Source of the DNA: Lawsonibacter sp.
GTDB lineage: Bacteria; Bacillota; Clostridia; Oscillospirales; Oscillospiraceae
DNA: 36,182 bases
Assembly (NCBI GenBank): GCA_022796195.1
Contig: JAAWIE010000012.1
Location: forward strand, 1 to 36,182
Direction of reading: 5' to 3'
This document shows, one piece after another, positions 31,827 to 36,182 of this stretch. The notes beneath the pieces were generated by a model. The model made no database searches, was not told the DNA's origin, and was given only the letters and a program-made list of their open reading frames with translations. Numbering within the stretch: position 1 is the first letter of the stretch; every line of letters starts with the position of its first letter. The position numbers and the translations under genes are program-made.

Positions 31827-32600
31827 ATGAATCGCCGCTACCGCAAGACGATTATTGCTGGCAACTGGAAGATGAACAATACCCTGTCTCAGACCAAGAC
31901 GTTTGCTGAGGAAATCAAGCCCATTATGCCCAAGGGCAAATGGTGCAATGTGGTGCTGTGCGTTCCCGCTACCAATATCCAGTCTGCCGTCCGCCTGTTT
32001 AAGGACTGCCACATCGCCATCGGCGCTGAGACCTGCCATGAGCTGGACCACGGCGCTTATACTGGCGAAATCACCGCCGCTATGATTAAGGAGGCGGGCG
32101 CTAAGTACGTCATTATCGGCCACTCTGAGCGCCGCCAGTACTACAATGAGACCGACTTTACCGTAAACAAGAAGGTACACGCCGCCATTGAGGCTGGTCT
32201 GATTCCCATTATCTGTGTGGGCGAGAGCCTGGAACAGCGGGAACTGGGTGTGACTATGGAGTTGATTGCCTATCAGGTAAAGTGCGCTCTGGCCGATGTG
32301 GCCCCCGAGAAGGTGCGTCATATTGTGATTGCCTATGAGCCCCTGTGGGCCATCGGCACCGGCAAGACCGCCACGGCTGAGCAGGCGGGCGAGGTCTGCC
32401 AGGCTATCCGCACGGTTATCCGCAAGCAGTACGGTGCGCATGTGGCCAGGTCCGTCACCATCCAGTACGGCGGTTCTATGAATGCCAAGAACGCCGAAGA
32501 ACTGCTGGCCCAGCCCGACGTGGATGGCGGTCTCATTGGCGGCGCGGCTCTGAAGCCGGCTGATTTTGTTAAGATCATCGAGGCGGCAAATCAGGAGTAA
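31827..32600 (+). CDS. tpiA: Triosephosphate isomerase
   Basis: Interconverts dihydroxyacetone phosphate and glyceraldehyde 3-phosphate. 257 aa TIM barrel. AGNWKMNNT near residue 10 holds the substrate-binding Asn and the catalytic Lys. GHSERRQYY near 98 holds the electrophilic His. AYEPLWAIGTGKTAT near 168 holds the catalytic Glu and the flexible loop 6. GGSMNAKNAEELL closes the phosphate site. TAGGAGAG precedes the ATG. Codon bias is high, as in pgk. Confidence 0.98.
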   Translation: MNRRYRKTIIAGNWKMNNTLSQTKTFAEEIKPIMPKGKWCNVVLCVPATNIQSAVRLFKDCHIAIGAETCHELDHGAYTGEITAAMIKEAGAKYVIIGHSERRQYYNETDFTVNKKVHAAIEAGLIPIICVGESLEQRELGVTMELIAYQVKCALADVAPEKVRHIVIAYEPLWAIGTGKTATAEQAGEVCQAIRTVIRKQYGAHVARSVTIQYGGSMNAKNAEELLAQPDVDGGLIGGAALKPADFVKIIEAANQE

Positions 32601-32619
32601 TTCCAGGAATGCATTCCAG

Positions 32620-32657
32620 CGGGTGCAGGGACATTTTGGAAGTGTCTCTGCATACCG
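32620..32657 (+). other. Intercistronic hairpin tpiA-gpmI
   Basis: GCAGGGACA (32625-32633) pairs with TGTCTCTGC (32643-32651) with one G-U. The stem extends outward with GCGG / CCGC. It has no T-run. Together with the pgk-tpiA hairpin it may set differential mRNA stability within the operon. Confidence 0.55.
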
Positions 32658-32702
32658 CCTGCATAAGCGAATGTATATCCATTATAAAGGAAAGGTTTTT
32701 GT

Positions 32703-34217
32703 ATGAAAACACCTACTACTTTGATTATCATGGACGGATTTGGCATGGAGGATCCCTCCGCTGGAAATGCGGTGGTAAATGCGTCCACCCCCAATCTGGA
32801 CAAGATTTTTTCACAGTGTCCAGGCAGCCGGCTGTCTGCCTCGGGGCTGGATGTAGGTCTGCCGGAGGGGCAGATGGGCAACAGTGAGGTCGGACACACC
32901 AACATCGGCGCGGGCCGTGTGGTGTTCCAGGACCTGCCCCACATCAGCCGCGACATTGAAACGGGGGTCTTTTTCGAGAACCCCGCCTATCTGGAGGCCA
33001 TGGACAACTGCCGGGAGTGGGGTTCCGCCCTGCACCTGATGGGGTTGCTGTCCGACGGCGGCGTCCACAGCCACATTACCCACCTATACGCTCTGCTGAA
33101 GATGGCGCAGGACCAGGGGTTGAAAAAGGTCTATGTCCACTGTTTCCTGGATGGACGCGATGTGCCTCCCTCTTCGGGCAAGGGATATGTGGAACAGCTC
33201 CAGGCCAAGATACAGCAGCTTGGGATCGGTCAAATCGCCACCGTGATGGGCCGGTATTATGCCATGGACCGGGACAAGCGGTGGGACCGCCTCCAGAAAG
33301 CCTATGACGCTATGGTCTGTGGTCAGGCTCCCTTCGCCGCCGATGCCGCTGAGGCGGTTCAGGCTTCCTACGACGCTGGAGTCACCGACGAGTTCATGGT
33401 GCCTGTGGTGTGTGTTAAGGACGCCCAGCTTCGGGACAATGACTCAGTGATTTTCTTCAATTTCCGTCCCGACCGGGCCCGGGAGATTACTCGTACCCTG
33501 GTGGACGAAGATTTTACCGATGTGGAGCGCAAGACCGGCTTTATCCCGGTGGACTTCGTGTGTACTACTGAGTATGACGCTACCATGCCCAATGTTTCCG
33601 TAGCCTATCCCCGGCAAAAGCTGACCAATATTTTTGGCGAGTATATTTCAAACCTGGGCCTGACTCAGCTGCGCATTGCGGAAACGGAGAAGTATGCCCA
33701 TGTGACTTTCTTTTTTAATGGTGGTGTGGAGCAGGTGTTTCCTGGGGAGGACCGGTGTTTAATCAATTCCCCTAAGGTGGCTACCTATGACCTTCAGCCT
33801 GAGATGTCCGCCTATGAGGTCACGGAGGAGGCGGTTAAGCGCATCCTCAGCGGCAATTATGATGTAATCATCCTCAATTTTGCCAACTGTGACATGGTGG
33901 GCCACACCGGCGTTTACAAAGCCGCCTGCAAGGCGGTGTCCACTGTGGACGAGTGTGTTGGAAAGGTGGTGGAGGCCACTTCCAAGATGGGCGGCGTGTC
34001 CCTCATTACTGCTGACCATGGCAATGCCGAGCGGATGGTGGATACCGACGGCTCTCCCTTTACCGCCCACACCACCAATCTGGTGCCGTTCTATATCGTG
34101 GGCGCGAATGTCACTCTTCGGGATGGCCGCCTGTGCGACATCGCACCTACTATGCTGGACCTGATGGGCCTGGAGAAGCCGGCTGAAATGGATGGTCAGA
34201 CCCTGATTGCGAAATAA
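32703..34217 (+). CDS. gpmI: 2,3-bisphosphoglycerate-independent phosphoglycerate mutase
   Basis: Manganese-dependent alkaline-phosphatase superfamily enzyme converting 3- to 2-phosphoglycerate. 504 aa. The first metal Asp is in LIIMDGFG (residue 10 region), and the phospho-serine is in GQMGNSEVGHTNIGAGR near 62. VHCFLDGRDVPP is near 145, FFNFRPDRAREIT near 257, NCDMVGHTG near 400, and the metal-binding TADHGNAE near 438. AAAGGAAAGG precedes the ATG. Confidence 0.97.
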   Translation: MKTPTTLIIMDGFGMEDPSAGNAVVNASTPNLDKIFSQCPGSRLSASGLDVGLPEGQMGNSEVGHTNIGAGRVVFQDLPHISRDIETGVFFENPAYLEAMDNCREWGSALHLMGLLSDGGVHSHITHLYALLKMAQDQGLKKVYVHCFLDGRDVPPSSGKGYVEQLQAKIQQLGIGQIATVMGRYYAMDRDKRWDRLQKAYDAMVCGQAPFAADAAEAVQASYDAGVTDEFMVPVVCVKDAQLRDNDSVIFFNFRPDRAREITRTLVDEDFTDVERKTGFIPVDFVCTTEYDATMPNVSVAYPRQKLTNIFGEYISNLGLTQLRIAETEKYAHVTFFFNGGVEQVFPGEDRCLINSPKVATYDLQPEMSAYEVTEEAVKRILSGNYDVIILNFANCDMVGHTGVYKAACKAVSTVDECVGKVVEATSKMGGVSLITADHGNAERMVDTDGSPFTAHTTNLVPFYIVGANVTLRDGRLCDIAPTMLDLMGLEKPAEMDGQTLIAK

Positions 34218-34262
34218 AAACTGTTAACCCGGCGGGGACCCGCCTTCCAAATGATATTTTAA

Positions 34263-35579
<1,317 letters not shown>

Positions 35580-35593
35580 GCCGTTAAATTGAG

Positions 35594-35625
35594 ATGGGCC
35601 GCCCCACAAGGGGCGGTCCATTTTT
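35594..35625 (+). terminator. Intrinsic terminator after eno
   Basis: TGG-GCCGCCCC and GGGGCGG-TCCA form a stem with an ACAA loop, followed by TTTTTGTG. It lies 15 bp after the stop codon. Confidence 0.93.
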
Positions 35626-35644
35626 GTGTGTCAGGAGACCAATT

Positions 35645-36112
35645 TCACATCTCGCTGCGGATGTTGGCCATAGCGTTGAGGACTACCCAATTTTGTGGAA
35701 AGGGCCGGTCCAGATTCCAGTATCCTACACCGTACAGTCCAAAGTCGAAGGCCAGATTTAGTTTGGCCTGAATGGACCGGGCATCTTCAAACCAAACCTC
35801 ATGTTCCGAACCTTGATCATCTACATAGCGGAACCAAGGGGTTTGCGTCTGTTCGTCATATCGAATTGCGGCCCGCCGGTCCCAGGCAAGGCGAACTGCC
35901 TCTACGTTGTTTAAAGATTTGGCCCGGCCACCGTCTCGGTAGGGAAGTGTCCAGTCGTATCCATAGTTGGGGATGCCTAAGTAGAGCTGGTTCGGAGAAA
36001 ACTCAGTAAGGGCGTATTCCACCACCCGGCGGACCTCCGGCAGGGGCGCTACCGCCATGGGCGGTCCGCTGAGGTGTCCCCAATCGTATGGATAGAGTAT
36101 ATTAGCACACAC
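35645..36112 (-). pseudogene. 3' fragment of a GH18 (SleL/YaaH-like) glycoside hydrolase
   Basis: The 155-residue reading frame matches the C-terminal third of the glycosyl hydrolase 18 domain of spore-cortex or wall-degrading proteins: YDWGHLSGPPMAVAPLPEVRRV, LGIPNYGYDWTLPY, AIRYDEQTQTPWF, VWFEDARSIQAKLNLA and GVGYWNLDRPFPQNW. The catalytic DxxDxDxE strand and any LysM domains should lie upstream but are missing. In the same frame a TAG stands just upstream at about 36130, and the upstream DNA codes something else in another frame. The GTG at 36112 has no good ribosome site. It reads as a truncated remnant or a disrupted gene; an assembly error at the contig edge is also possible. Confidence 0.7.
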
Positions 36113-36182
36113 TTTCTTTATTTTCTTCCTCTATGTTCCTTGCAAAGTCAAGTATCTTTTGCCGCTCGGCGGAAAATTTGAA
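36102..36182 (-). CDS. C-terminal end of an unidentified protein (partial, runs off window)
   Basis: A reading frame open from the window edge ends with 26 residues (FKFSAERQKILDFARNIEEE...) and a TAA at 36102-36104, inside the start of the GH18 fragment. The composition (charged, amphipathic helix) looks like a genuine protein C-terminus. Family unknown. Its stop lies where GH18 similarity begins, which suggests a junction between two unrelated sequences. Confidence 0.4.
   Translation of the reverse strand, partial: FKFSAERQKILDFARNIEEENKESVC

Overview
The window is a typical chromosomal stretch of a Gram-positive, probably spore-forming gut clostridium. The best fit is the Oscillospiraceae (Flavonifractor, Intestinimonas or Lawsonibacter-like), judged from gene content, moderately high GC, Firmicutes-type Shine-Dalgarno sites, TTG/GTG starts and GC-rich palindromic intergenic sequences. 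No complete mobile element, CRISPR array or phage was found. The assignment comes from recognition, not from a search.

Region 1 (15-10525, + strand) is a translation/RNA-modification and signalling run: def-fmt-rsmB-rlmN, then a PP2C phosphatase and a PASTA-domain Ser/Thr kinase, rsgA, thiI and an RlmD-type 23S rRNA uracil methyltransferase. def/fmt and prkC/rsgA share ATGA overlaps. Region 2 (10564-12305) holds tRNA-Leu(UAG), a DUF3842 protein and a patatin-like lipase on the - strand, plus a small + strand ORF. Region 3 (12388-15881) is a + strand operon with its own promoter and terminator: an XpaC-like protein, a tiny possibly frameshifted ORF, a two-TM protein, TelA, and a TPM-domain membrane protein with a long Gly-rich tail. 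It is the most plausible under-described system here, a probable envelope-stress module.

Region 4 (15946-21684) has an unusual tandem-OB SSB-like protein, an exported SLH-domain protein, and, on the - strand, rpsU, leuS, tRNA-Gly(GCC) and a permuted papain-like hydrolase. Region 5 (21850-26924) has bioY behind a promoter that overlaps a candidate BirA operator, an ECF sigma factor translationally coupled to an RsgI-like transmembrane anti-sigma factor with PepSY domains, and a chemoreceptor. Region 6 (26923-29655, - strand) has a MATE exporter and cinA. Region 7 (29964-35625, + strand) has trmL and then the lower glycolytic cluster pgk-tpiA-gpmI-eno, without gap. The right edge carries the 3' part of a GH18 (SleL/YaaH-like) gene. 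Its 5' part is missing, and the tail of an unrelated reading frame stands in its place.

The strongest regulatory calls are several near-consensus sigma-A promoters with 17-nt spacers (tRNA-Leu, rpsU, leuS, tRNA-Gly, bioY, the sigma operon, trmL) and clear intrinsic terminators. Start codons were chosen by Shine-Dalgarno spacing, so several genes are shorter than the longest open frame.
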